From an uncultured Lachnospiraceae bacterium (GTDB lineage: Bacteria; Bacillota; Clostridia; Lachnospirales; Lachnospiraceae): 14,733 bases of DNA. The notes under the pieces were generated by a model that was given only the letters and a program-made list of their open reading frames with translations, did no database searches and had not been told where the DNA came from. The translations under genes and the position numbers were made by a program. Of the stretch, positions 6,551-14,377 are shown one piece after another. The stretch is from the NCBI GenBank assembly GCA_934338765.1, contig CAKRHL010000038.1, positions 1 through 14,733 of the forward strand. The letters run 5' to 3'. How positions within the stretch are numbered: the first letter of the stretch is position 1; the number at the start of each line of letters is the position of its first letter.

Positions 6551-7714
6551 ATGAAGGATAGGATTTACAAGAGATTTCAAGAGCTATACGGTGCGGGTGG
6601 CGAAATCGGTGTCTACTTTGCGCCGGGTCGTGTGAATCTGATCGGTGAACATACGGATTACAATGGCGGACATGTCTTTCCCTGTGCGTTGACGATCGGT
6701 ACATACGGTGCCGTACGAAAGAGAAATGATCGCAAGCTTCGTTTCTATTCTATGAATTTCGAACATCTTCCTGTGATCGAGTCCGGTCTCGATGATCTGA
6801 AACCCCGTAGGAATGCCGGATGGACCAATTACCCCAAGGGAGTGATGTGGGCTCTGGAGGAGAAGGGTTATGAGCTTCCCTGTGGTGTTGATCTGATGCT
6901 GTATGGCAATATTCCCAATGGTTCCGGGCTTTCGTCCTCTGCGTCCATCGAGGTCCTGACCGGATATATGCTCAATGATCTGTTTGATCTGGGGATATCC
7001 AATCAGGAGCTGGCGCTGATCGGACAGTTTTCCGAGAACCGGTTCAACGGTGTCAATTGCGGCATTATGGATCAGTTTGCGATCGCCATGGGGCGGAGGG
7101 ATCATGCCATTTTTCTGGATACGGCAGATCTTTCTTATGAGTATGCGCCCATCCGGCTTGAGGGAGCCAGGATCGTGATCTCCTGCAGCAACAAAAAGCG
7201 GGGCTTGGGAGATTCCAAGTACAATGAGCGGCGTGCAGAGTGTGAGAAAGCGTTGGAGGAGATCAAAAGGGAAATCCCGGTGGACAGTCTGGGTGCTCTG
7301 ACGGAGGAACAGTTTGAAAAGGTCAAGGGAGCCGTGAAGGATCCGGTACGCCGGAAGCGCGCAAAGCATGCAGTATATGAGAATCAGCGTACGGTAAAGG
7401 CGGTTGAAGCGTTGAAGACCAATGATCTCAACCTGTTTGGAAAGCTGATGAATGAGTCCCATATCTCTCTCAGAGATGATTATGAGGTGACGGGAAAAGA
7501 GCTGGATACGCTGGTGGAGTCGGCGTGGAAGGTGAAAGGCGTTCTGGGTTCCCGTATGACAGGAGCCGGTTTTGGCGGCTGTACCGTAAGTATTGTGAAG
7601 GATGATGCCGTGGAGTATTTCATCCGGCAGGTCGGCAGATCGTACAAGAAAGCGATGGGCTACAAAGCGGATTTTTACGTAGTAGAGGTAGGAGACGGCC
7701 CGGTAAAGCTTTAG
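6551..7714 (+). CDS. galK: Galactokinase
   Basis: 387 residues, the usual length. It phosphorylates galactose at C1 with ATP, the first committed step of the Leloir pathway, in the cytoplasm. Signatures: GRVNLIGEHTDYNGG (26-40), the galactokinase-specific motif; IPNGSGLSSSAS (121-132), the GHMP-kinase ATP loop; GIMDQ with D174, the likely catalytic base; and RMTGAGFGGC (335-344), the third GHMP motif. Start ATG 6551 follows GGAGG at 6538-6542, spacer 8. galT, galE and a regulator are not adjacent, so the other Leloir genes must be elsewhere. No terminator separates it from the PAS protein gene 34 bp downstream, suggesting co-transcription. Confidence 0.96.
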   Translation: MKDRIYKRFQELYGAGGEIGVYFAPGRVNLIGEHTDYNGGHVFPCALTIGTYGAVRKRNDRKLRFYSMNFEHLPVIESGLDDLKPRRNAGWTNYPKGVMWALEEKGYELPCGVDLMLYGNIPNGSGLSSSASIEVLTGYMLNDLFDLGISNQELALIGQFSENRFNGVNCGIMDQFAIAMGRRDHAIFLDTADLSYEYAPIRLEGARIVISCSNKKRGLGDSKYNERRAECEKALEEIKREIPVDSLGALTEEQFEKVKGAVKDPVRRKRAKHAVYENQRTVKAVEALKTNDLNLFGKLMNESHISLRDDYEVTGKELDTLVESAWKVKGVLGSRMTGAGFGGCTVSIVKDDAVEYFIRQVGRSYKKAMGYKADFYVVEVGDGPVKL

Positions 7715-7748
7715 AGAAAAGAGATAGGATACGAAGGGGGTGTGTGGT

Positions 7749-10298
7749 ATGGAGAGGATTACAGAGAATATAGCAGAGAATGGTTTTGAAATGCATAAGG
7801 AACAGTTTGCCAGACTGGCGGGGATGTCGGAATGTGGTATGATGATCACAAAGATGCAGGCTGAGCCGGAGATCATGTATGCCAATGATGGATTTTATAA
7901 GATGTTTCAGTATACCCCGAAGGAGTTTCAGGAATGTTTTGAAAACAGAGTCATGGGACCTGCCCTGCTGGAGGAAAAGCAGAGGATGAAGGCGCTGATG
8001 GCGCGTCAGGTCAGCATGGGGGGCAGCATACATCTGGAGTTTCGGGCAAAGCGCCGGGATGATTCCATTATATGGATCTCGTTTACTGCCAAGAGAGAGG
8101 CAAAGCCGGGGAGCATGATCTATTATTGCTCCTGTCTGGATATATCAGGATCCAAACGGCATCTGCAGGATGTCTACAATGCCAAAAGAGAGTTGGATCT
8201 GATCGCCAACAGTATACCGGGAGGTGTGCTTAAGGTACGGTTGAACGATTTCAAGATCCTTTATGCCAATGACGGATTTTTCAGGCTGGCGGGATATAGC
8301 CGGTCGGAGTACAGCATGGAGTTTCATAATGATACGTCAGAGCTTGTGTATCCGGAGGATCTGGATATGGTTACAAGGACCATCCGTCAGGCTATTGAGA
8401 ACAGAGGACCTCTGGCGATGGAGTATCGCATCATGGCCAAGAGCGGGGAGATCCGCTGGTCCTATATCAACGGAACGCAGATTGATAATGACAACGGACA
8501 GCCGGTTTATCTTTGCGTAATCGTGGATATTACAGCCAGAAAGCAGGCGGAATCGGAGCTGGCGGACAATAATCACCGTTCCAACGTGGTGACAAGGATG
8601 CTTCGGGAAACGATCTGGACATATGATCTGGAGCAGCATGTGCTCCGGCGGGATGGAGATCTGGGGGAGACCTACTCTCCGGAGACGATCCTGGAGGGGC
8701 AGTTTACCGATGACAATATCCGTGCCATCATTCACCCGGAGGATGTGGACAAGTTCATAAAAATGCGGGAGTATTGGGAGGATCATATCGGAGAATATGT
8801 AGACGAATTTCGTGTGGTCAACCGCAATGGCGCATATCATAAAGTGCAGATCAATACCTGTACCGAAAAGAAAAAAGACGGAGGAACCGTTGTTTATGGC
8901 CTGACGAGGCTTCTTTCGGACAGTGAGCAGAGTGCGGTGAAGGCAGAGCAGGTCAAAAATTCCGAGCTGGAGATCACCCAGCTGGCAGGAAAGCTCAAAA
9001 AGATTGCAGCGTCAGCCAGAGCCAAGACGGAGGATACCATTACGGGACTTCTTCCGTATGCTTCTTTCTTGCGGAAAGCGGAGAAGATTCTGGCATCCCG
9101 CAGAGAGGATTCCCATTATGCACTGATCTGCGCAGATATCAATGAATTTCAGAGCTTTAGCCATCATTATGGCTTTTATGTAAGCAACCGTATCCTCAAG
9201 GCATTTTCCGATGTTCTGTTAAATCATTTGACAAAGGACGGAATGTGTGCGAGAGTAGATGGGGATTACTTTGTAGTGCTTTTCCAGTATGACACCCACA
9301 AGGAGCTGGTCAATGCCATGTCTGCCGTGGTACGCCATCAACAGGAGGTTGAGGCGGAGGAGGACAATATTGACTTTGGCTCGACGGTAGGTGTATATCT
9401 GATCCAGCAGGAGGATCAGGAGCTTCTGGAGATGCTGGAGAAGGCTGATCTGGCCAGGAGAAGCATCAAGGGACTTCGTGGTAATCACTATGCGATCTAT
9501 ACAGAGGATATGGATGAGCAGCTTTCCAGGGAGGATGAGATCGTTGGACAGATCCGGCGGGCGATGGATGATCACAACGTAGAGATCAGCTATCTTCCAA
9601 GGATCAAGGGAGATAAGGAGCACGTTATCGGCTGTAAAGCGATTCCGAGGATTCTCATGAAGGACGGTCAGTATTTTGAGTATACACAGATCATGCATCT
9701 GATGGAGCGGGGATCCCAGCTGGAGGAGTTCAGCTTTTATCTGCTGCAGGAGGTGGCAGACAATATCGGTGCATGGAAGGCAAAGGGTAACAAGGTCATT
9801 CCGGTTTCGCTGGAAATGACGGCAAGTCAGTTATCCACAAGACATGCTGTGGAGCGTATACACAATATCGTTGTGGAGCAGAATAAACTTGAGCCGGCGG
9901 ATTTCATATTTGAGATTCCGGAGCGTTTCTTTGCGGATGCCACAACGGCATTTGAGGTGGCGATACGCAATCTGACCAATCTGGGATATCAGGTAGTGAT
10001 CAGCCGGTTTGGAGCAGATCATACCGCAGTCAATTCCATGCGTCGTCTGCCTGTGACAGGCATTAAGTTCCATGGAGAATATTTCAGTGAGCACATGATC
10101 AATGAAAAGGATACCGTGATCTTCTGCAAGACCGTGGAGATGGCAAAGGAGATGGGACTCACCGTTACCTGTGGAGGTATTCATACCAGACTTCAGGAGG
10201 AGTATGCAAAAAAGATTGGATGCGATGTATTTGAGGGTGTCATATATTATGGTGCCATGAAAAATGTTGTATTTGAAAAATGCTTTTTGAGCGAATAA
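7749..10298 (+). CDS. Triple-PAS protein with degenerate GGDEF and EAL domains
   Basis: 849 residues from ATG 7749; the GTG at 7740 overlaps the AGGGGG ribosome binding site and is less likely. Three PAS-type domains lie at about 20-135, 148-265 and 280-392; the first two share IMYANDGFYKMF and ILYANDGFFRLAGY, and the second and third have YPEDLDMV and HPEDVDKF. Then comes a GGDEF-fold domain (about 425-587) and an EAL-fold domain (about 595-845). Both signatures are broken: GGDEF reads DGDYF (504-508), EAL reads KAI (630-632), the DDFG loop reads SRFG (752-755), the following KID reads KFH (773-775) and the AEGVE region reads CGGIH. E722 and E725 remain. It is therefore probably a catalytically silent sensor or scaffold rather than a cyclic di-GMP enzyme. 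No membrane segment is seen. It lies between galK and serS with short gaps and no terminator. Confidence 0.88.
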   Translation: MERITENIAENGFEMHKEQFARLAGMSECGMMITKMQAEPEIMYANDGFYKMFQYTPKEFQECFENRVMGPALLEEKQRMKALMARQVSMGGSIHLEFRAKRRDDSIIWISFTAKREAKPGSMIYYCSCLDISGSKRHLQDVYNAKRELDLIANSIPGGVLKVRLNDFKILYANDGFFRLAGYSRSEYSMEFHNDTSELVYPEDLDMVTRTIRQAIENRGPLAMEYRIMAKSGEIRWSYINGTQIDNDNGQPVYLCVIVDITARKQAESELADNNHRSNVVTRMLRETIWTYDLEQHVLRRDGDLGETYSPETILEGQFTDDNIRAIIHPEDVDKFIKMREYWEDHIGEYVDEFRVVNRNGAYHKVQINTCTEKKKDGGTVVYGLTRLLSDSEQSAVKAEQVKNSELEITQLAGKLKKIAASARAKTEDTITGLLPYASFLRKAEKILASRREDSHYALICADINEFQSFSHHYGFYVSNRILKAFSDVLLNHLTKDGMCARVDGDYFVVLFQYDTHKELVNAMSAVVRHQQEVEAEEDNIDFGSTVGVYLIQQEDQELLEMLEKADLARRSIKGLRGNHYAIYTEDMDEQLSREDEIVGQIRRAMDDHNVEISYLPRIKGDKEHVIGCKAIPRILMKDGQYFEYTQIMHLMERGSQLEEFSFYLLQEVADNIGAWKAKGNKVIPVSLEMTASQLSTRHAVERIHNIVVEQNKLEPADFIFEIPERFFADATTAFEVAIRNLTNLGYQVVISRFGADHTAVNSMRRLPVTGIKFHGEYFSEHMINEKDTVIFCKTVEMAKEMGLTVTCGGIHTRLQEEYAKKIGCDVFEGVIYYGAMKNVVFEKCFLSE

Positions 10299-10317
10299 AT
10301 CATAAAGGAGAAAAGAC

Positions 10318-11607
10318 ATGTTAGACTTGAAATTTGTCAGAGAAAATTCTGACATCGTAAAACAGAACATCAAAAATAAGTTCCAGGATGAGAAGCTTCC
10401 GTTGGTGGATGAGGTGATCGCTCTGGATGCAGAGGCGAGAAAGACACAGCAGGAGGCTGATGAGCTTCGCGCCCGCCGCAAAAAGATCTCCAAGGAGATC
10501 GGTGGTCTGATGGCACAGGGCAAAAAGGATGAGGCAGAGCAGAGAAAGGCAGAGGTTGCCGAGATCGCCCCTCGTCTGGAGGAGCTGCAGGCAAAGGAGC
10601 CGGAGCTTGCGGAGAAGATCCGGAAGATCATGATGGTCATTCCAAACATTATCGATCCAAGTGTGCCGATCGGTAAGGATGACAGTGAAAATGTCGAGAT
10701 TGAAAAGTTTGGTGATCCGGTGGTTCCTGATTTCGAGGTGCCTTATCATACAGAGATCATGGAGCGTTTTGATGGTATTGATCTGGATGCAGCAGGTAAG
10801 GTAGCAGGTAATGGTTTCTATTATCTGATGGGAGATATTGCCAGACTTCATTCTGCAGTGATCTCCTATGCGAGAGATTTCATGATCGACCGTGGGTTTA
10901 CCTACTGTGTACCTCCATTTATGATCCGAAGCAATGTGGTAACGGGTGTTATGAGCTTTGCTGAGATGGATGCCATGATGTACAAGATCGAGGGCGAGGA
11001 TCTTTATCTGATCGGTACCAGTGAGCATTCCATGATCGGTAAGTTTATTGATACGATCCTTGAGGAGAAGTCACTTCCACGTACTCTGACAAGTTATTCT
11101 CCATGCTTCCGTAAAGAGAAGGGAGCACATGGTATCGAGGAGAGAGGTGTTTACCGTATCCATCAGTTCGAAAAGCAGGAGATGATCGTTGTCTGCAAGC
11201 CGGAGGAGAGCAAGACATGGTTTGACAAGCTGTGGCAGAATACCGTAGATCTGTTCCGTACACTGGATATCCCGGTTCGTACCTTGGAGTGCTGCTCCGG
11301 AGATCTGGCAGATCTCAAGGTGAAGTCCATTGATGTTGAGGCATGGTCTCCACGTCAGAAGAAATACTTCGAGGTCGGAAGCTGTTCCAACCTTGGCGAT
11401 GCACAGGCACGCCGCTTAAAGATCCGTGTGAAGGGTGAGGACGGCAGCAAATATTTTGCACATACACTGAACAACACCGTAGTTGCACCGCCTCGTATGC
11501 TGATCGCATTTCTGGAGAATAATCTGCAGGAGGACGGCAGCGTAAGGATTCCGGAAGCGCTGAGACCATATATGGGTGGAATGGAAGCCATCACCGTAAA
11601 GAAATAA
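10318..11607 (+). CDS. serS: Serine--tRNA ligase
   Basis: 429 residues, normal length. It charges tRNA-Ser (and tRNA-Sec where present) with serine. The N-terminal coiled-coil arm that grips tRNA spans about 30-105. The class II catalytic core follows: TSE loop (234-236) for serine recognition, motif 2 CFRKEKGAHGIEERGVYRIH (263-282), and motif 3 ending in PPRMLIAFLENN (391-402). The C-terminus has IPEALRPYMGG (411-421). In motif 3 the sequence is NNTVVAPPRM rather than the NGSGLAVGRT type of E. coli, so it belongs to a diverged SerRS branch. ATG 10318 follows AAAGGAG (10304-10310), spacer 7. The 19-bp gap to the PAS gene leaves no room for a serine T-box leader, which many Firmicute serS genes have. 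Confidence 0.95.
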   Translation: MLDLKFVRENSDIVKQNIKNKFQDEKLPLVDEVIALDAEARKTQQEADELRARRKKISKEIGGLMAQGKKDEAEQRKAEVAEIAPRLEELQAKEPELAEKIRKIMMVIPNIIDPSVPIGKDDSENVEIEKFGDPVVPDFEVPYHTEIMERFDGIDLDAAGKVAGNGFYYLMGDIARLHSAVISYARDFMIDRGFTYCVPPFMIRSNVVTGVMSFAEMDAMMYKIEGEDLYLIGTSEHSMIGKFIDTILEEKSLPRTLTSYSPCFRKEKGAHGIEERGVYRIHQFEKQEMIVVCKPEESKTWFDKLWQNTVDLFRTLDIPVRTLECCSGDLADLKVKSIDVEAWSPRQKKYFEVGSCSNLGDAQARRLKIRVKGEDGSKYFAHTLNNTVVAPPRMLIAFLENNLQEDGSVRIPEALRPYMGGMEAITVKK

Positions 11608-11672
11608 TTTAGAGGGATCTGTGGTGCGGTCTTAGCAGAAAGATCATATCATCGCAAAATATAGTAAATAAT

Positions 11673-11730
11673 AAAACCGGCATGGACGGCAGATATATGG
11701 GAAAATATCTGCAATCCATGCCGGTTTTTT
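11673..11730. terminator. Bidirectional terminator between convergent serS and lepB
   Basis: A perfect 14-bp outer stem (11673-11686 with 11715-11728) encloses an 8-bp inner stem (11689-11696 with 11705-11712). T-tracts are present on both strands (TTTTTT at 11725-11730; on the other strand the AAAA at 11673-11676), so it can serve both genes. Confidence 0.92.
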
Positions 11731-11735
11731 CTTCT

Positions 11736-12455
11736 TTATTCCGAATCTTCTCCGGAATCGGTATCTTCTTCCGTGGCGGAGTCTGATCCTTTTTCATCCT
11801 TACGCCGGAACAAAGGAACCAGAAAACTTCCCAGGATCGTAAAGATAATATAGCATGCAGCGGCAATAATGATAATGCGCTTGAACCATTTCAGATGAGC
11901 CGTTGTGATGTGATATTCTTTTGTCAGATTGTGGGTAACCTTTGCCTGGATCTTGCCCTTTGGAATCGGACCGATCTCCCGGCTGTCGGTGGAGTCATTC
12001 CGGTTGTCTCCCATAACAAAATACTCATCTTCCGCCAGAGTAATGGACAGATCTTCTGTGATCATCGGTTCTGCAATATAATCTTCTTTTAATGCCTTGC
12101 CGTTGACATATACCGTGTTATCGCGGATCTCGACCTTGTCTCCCGGCAGACCGATGCAGCGTTTTACGATCCGTTCTGACAGCACATCGCTGTATATGAT
12201 CAGGATATCGCCGGCCTTGATGTCGGCATTTTTTTCGCCTACAAGCAGATCTCCGTGGGAATAGGTATGATCCATGCTGTGGCCGTCTACAGTAAAAAGC
12301 GGCATCTGCCGGATAAAGATGATCAGGGCGATCACAGCCAGCAGAAAGAGAAATTGAAGTGTATCCGCAAGAGAAAAATGTTTCTCTTTTTTGTTTTTAT
12401 TGTCGGTTTCCGCAGAGGAAAGCTTCTCTCCGGAAATGTTATCTGGTTCGTTCAT
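11736..12455 (-). CDS. lepB: Signal peptidase I
   Basis: 239 residues from the ATG at 12455; a start at 12485 would add 10 residues, but AAAGGA ten bases before 12455 is the better ribosome binding site. It cleaves signal peptides from exported proteins at the outer membrane face. A charged cytoplasmic N-tail (1-26) precedes a membrane segment (about 32-49). Box B holds the catalytic serine, GHSMDHTY with S60; the usual SM-x-PT is SMDHT here. Box D holds the catalytic lysine, ERIVKRCIGLPGD with K98. Box E is GDNRNDSTDSR (149-159). A second hydrophobic segment (about 193-210) and a highly acidic tail (222-239) follow, which is more than the single N-terminal anchor typical of Gram-positive SipS-type enzymes. 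It converges on serS and is transcribed away from the C39-like gene. Confidence 0.93.
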   Translation of the reverse strand: MNEPDNISGEKLSSAETDNKNKKEKHFSLADTLQFLFLLAVIALIIFIRQMPLFTVDGHSMDHTYSHGDLLVGEKNADIKAGDILIIYSDVLSERIVKRCIGLPGDKVEIRDNTVYVNGKALKEDYIAEPMITEDLSITLAEDEYFVMGDNRNDSTDSREIGPIPKGKIQAKVTHNLTKEYHITTAHLKWFKRIIIIAAACYIIFTILGSFLVPLFRRKDEKGSDSATEEDTDSGEDSE

Positions 12456-12643
12456 GCTTGTATGATCCTTTCGTTGATAATGCATTCATCTTATCACATC
12501 CCTTTCGTAATGTAAAATAAGACCGAGGTTCCAGCTCAAAGTTCAGAGAAATATTAGAAATCGTTTAGAAAAATCAAAAGCATTCCCAGACATCTCCCAT
12601 TAAACTTATAAGTAACTCAAGCAAAAATAGGAGATGATATAAA

Positions 12644-13441
12644 ATGAAAAGACAGTACAGGAGAAAAAAAAGAAAATGGCTCCTAGGAATCATTCTGGTT
12701 CTGGTGGGGGGGCGTTTTTTGACGACAAATTATTATATGGGGAATATATCCCGGAGCATAGATCAGTTTCGTCAGAGCCTGTCGTCTCTGGGACAGGATG
12801 ATTTCTGGAAAGATAAAGAAGGACAATACCCGGAGCAGTTGATCGAACTGGCCAAAAAGAATCCGGAGACGAGACAGTTTGTGAAGGATTATCCCAAACA
12901 GGCAGGAAAAGCACAGAAGATTCGTCTGACCTCCTCTGATCTGGGGGGCAATCAGGAAAGTGGTGTGCCATTGTTTCTGCAGTGGGATGAACGATGGGGA
13001 TACCGGAAATACGGCAATGATTTTATGGCATTGACGGGGTGTGGTCCCACCTGTCTTGCGATGGTGGCATGCCATACCTTTCAGAATGACAAATGGAATC
13101 CATGGAAGGTGGCAAAGTTGGCGCAAAAGAATGGATTTTATGTAAAAGGACAAGGATCAGCATGGTCTTTGATGACAGACGGGGCGGCACTGCTGGGACT
13201 TAGTGGGACAGAAATGTCCTGCGATGAAGATGTGATCCGGCGGACCCTTCAGGAGGGAAATGTGATCATTTGTGCCATGCGGCCGGGAGATTTTACCACA
13301 GCAGGACATTTTCTGGTTCTGTCGGGAATGAAAGATGACCAGCAGGTGATTATCAATGATCCCAACAGCCGCAAAAACAGTGAAAAAGTATGGAAGCTGT
13401 CACAGGTGGTGCCGCAGATCAAGAATTTGTGGAAATATTAG
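12644..13441 (+). CDS. Membrane-anchored C39-like cysteine peptidase family protein
   Basis: 265 residues. A very basic N-terminus (1-11) and a hydrophobic segment (12-28) form a signal-anchor or uncleaved signal, placing the rest outside the cell. A linker of about 80 residues precedes a Peptidase_C39_2-like domain (about 106-260): PLFLQWDERWGYRKYG, then TGCGPTCLAMV with nucleophile C133, then TAGHFLVLSG with H222, and INDPNS with D239 to complete a papain-like triad. In C39 bacteriocin exporters this fold cuts leader peptides at Gly-Gly, but these stand-alone secreted forms have no settled substrate, and no ABC transporter is near. AGGAGA at 12629-12634 supports ATG 12644. A run of seven Gs (12706-12712) lies in the anchor-coding part. 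Its stop codon overlaps the first of three repeats that lead up to the rplJ promoter. Confidence 0.82.
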   Translation: MKRQYRRKKRKWLLGIILVLVGGRFLTTNYYMGNISRSIDQFRQSLSSLGQDDFWKDKEGQYPEQLIELAKKNPETRQFVKDYPKQAGKAQKIRLTSSDLGGNQESGVPLFLQWDERWGYRKYGNDFMALTGCGPTCLAMVACHTFQNDKWNPWKVAKLAQKNGFYVKGQGSAWSLMTDGAALLGLSGTEMSCDEDVIRRTLQEGNVIICAMRPGDFTTAGHFLVLSGMKDDQQVIINDPNSRKNSEKVWKLSQVVPQIKNLWKY

Positions 13442-13492
13442 GGCAAATTGTATGGTAGAAATATTAGGCAGGATTGCAAGAGGAAATATTAG
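13432..13492. repeat. Three evenly spaced 10-bp direct repeats upstream of the rplJ promoter
   Basis: GAAATATTAG occurs exactly at 13432-13441, 13458-13467 and 13483-13492, with start-to-start distances of 26 and 25 bp. The last copy ends 11 bases before the -35. The first overlaps the stop codon of the C39-like gene. A fourth exact copy lies at 12548-12557 in the lepB/C39 intergenic region. Function is unknown; the array could be an operator or an upstream A/T-rich promoter element. Confidence 0.7.
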
Positions 13493-13503
13493 AAAAATGG
13501 GTG

Positions 13504-13532
13504 TTGACTTATATTTTGAAATGTGCTAAAAT
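13504..13532 (+). promoter_or_regulatory. Strong sigma-A-type promoter of the rplJ-rplL operon
   Basis: TTGACT (13504-13509) and TAAAAT (13527-13532) are separated by exactly 17 bp. Transcription from about 13539 would include the entire L10 leader. Confidence 0.88.
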
Positions 13533-13554
13533 ATTTTCGGTTTGTGAAGCAAGC

Positions 13555-13618
13555 CATACTGCCGTAGACAGTAGGTGCCGATAGCTCGGCGTAAGGAGAC
13601 CGCCTACCGAGGAAGGAT
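13555..13618 (+). promoter_or_regulatory. Ribosomal protein L10 leader (autoregulatory RNA)
   Basis: The conserved core CTGCCGTAGACAGTAGGTG is followed by GTAAGGAGAC and CGCCTACCGAGG. Stem GTAGGTG (13571-13577) pairs with CGCCTAC (13601-13607), and GCCGA (13577-13581) pairs with TCGGC (13586-13590). In Firmicutes the L10-(L12)4 complex binds this RNA when in excess and represses its own operon, usually by favouring a downstream terminator, which is present here. Confidence 0.85.
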
Positions 13619-13638
13619 GTAATTATTTTGATGATTTC

Positions 13639-13667
13639 ACCTCTCTGTGTTTACGCAGGGAGGTTTT
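13639..13667 (+). terminator. Attenuator terminator of the L10 leader
   Basis: An 11-bp stem (13639-13649 with 13654-13664, two G-U wobbles) with a 4-base loop, followed by TTTT. It lies just after the L10-binding core, where the family's attenuator is expected. Confidence 0.75.
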
Positions 13668-13712
13668 CTGATGTATTAGGAAAGTGCTCGGAACGTAGTG
13701 TGATGCCAATGA

Positions 13713-13729
13713 GAATTGCGAAGCAATTC
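13713..13729 (+). other. Small perfect hairpin in the rplJ leader
   Basis: GAATTGC and GCAATTC pair over a GAA loop, giving a GCGAAGC apex, a known very stable mini-hairpin. No T-tract follows. It could be a folding nucleus or RNA-processing site. Confidence 0.45.
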
Positions 13730-13734
13730 TTGGA

Positions 13735-13767
13735 GGGCAAAACGCTGGTTTTGCCCTTTCTTATTTT
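13735..13767 (+). terminator. Second terminator-like hairpin before rplJ
   Basis: GGGCAAAAC (13735-13743) pairs perfectly with GTTTTGCCC (13748-13756) over GCTG, followed by TTTCTTATTTT. It is about 70 bp past the first attenuator and 59 bp before the rplJ start, so two terminators in series lie in one leader. Confidence 0.7.
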
Positions 13768-13777
13768 GAAGTAAGAC

Positions 13778-13818
13778 TTCCCAGGCAGGAAAAAATATGG
13801 GACTGCCCAGGAAAGGAG
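13778..13818 (+). promoter_or_regulatory. Hairpin touching the rplJ ribosome binding site
   Basis: TTCC-CA-GGCAG (13778-13788) pairs with CTGCC-CA-GGAA (13803-13813) with a symmetric CA/CA internal loop. The 3' arm overlaps the first bases of the Shine-Dalgarno AAAGGAG (13812-13818), so folding could affect rplJ initiation. Speculative. Confidence 0.35.
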
Positions 13819-13825
13819 ATATCTT

Positions 13826-14326
13826 ATGGCAAAGGTTGAATTAAAACAGCCAATCGTTGATGAAATCAAGGCGAAGATTGACGGCGCTGCTACTATAGTT
13901 CTCGTTGATTATCGTGGACTGACTGTAGAACAGGACACAAAACTTCGTAAGGGATTGAGAGAGGCAGGATGCGAGTACAAGGTATACAAGAATACACTCA
14001 TGAAGCGTGCATTCGAGGGTACTGATTTCGCACAGCTGGATGATCTTTTAGATGGACCATCTGCTATCGCAATTTCTAAGGAAGATGCAACAGCGCCTAT
14101 CCGCGTTCTGAATAACGTTGCGAAAGAGGCTGAGGCTTTGGAATTCAAGGGAGCTGTCGTTGAGGGAACATTCTATGATGTTGACGGTGTTAAGTCACTG
14201 GCAAGCATTCCATCAAGAGACGAGCTTATTTCCAAGCTGCTTGGTTCTTTGCAGTCACCTATTACCAATCTTGCTCGTGTGCTTAATCAGATCGCAGAGC
14301 AGGGCGAAGGTGCAGCAGAGGCTTAA
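13826..14326 (+). CDS. rplJ: 50S ribosomal protein L10
   Basis: 166 residues, the typical length. L10 (uL10) anchors L7/L12 dimers to the ribosome stalk base and, with them, represses its own mRNA leader. The N-terminal rRNA-binding domain shows the family pattern: a Lys-Val start, TIVLVDYRGLTV (23-34), LREAGCEYKVYKNTLMKRA and GPSAIAIS. The C-terminal helix that carries L7/L12 dimers is ISKLLGSLQSPITNLARVLN onward, ending in an acidic Ala-rich tail. AAAGGAG (13812-13818) precedes ATG 13826. rplK and rplA, which often precede rplJ, are absent here; a peptidase gene takes that place. It is co-transcribed with rplL 51 bp downstream. Confidence 0.97.
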   Translation: MAKVELKQPIVDEIKAKIDGAATIVLVDYRGLTVEQDTKLRKGLREAGCEYKVYKNTLMKRAFEGTDFAQLDDLLDGPSAIAISKEDATAPIRVLNNVAKEAEALEFKGAVVEGTFYDVDGVKSLASIPSRDELISKLLGSLQSPITNLARVLNQIAEQGEGAAEA

Positions 14327-14377
14327 ATTTTATTAAGAAAACAAAAACGAAAAGAAAATAATACGGAGGTTATAGAA

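Noticed and set aside
6584..7885. Long 433-codon ORF on the - strand opposite galK
   Set aside because: It is a shadow of galK codon bias, has no recognisable family features, and galK is certain on the other strand.
9831..10649. 272-codon ORF on the - strand across the PAS gene end and serS start
   Set aside because: Spans two well-supported opposite-strand genes; composition reflects antisense of the coiled-coil arm.
12584..12612. Promoter for the C39-like gene with TATAAG at 12607
   Set aside because: No acceptable -35 at the right distance; left unannotated.
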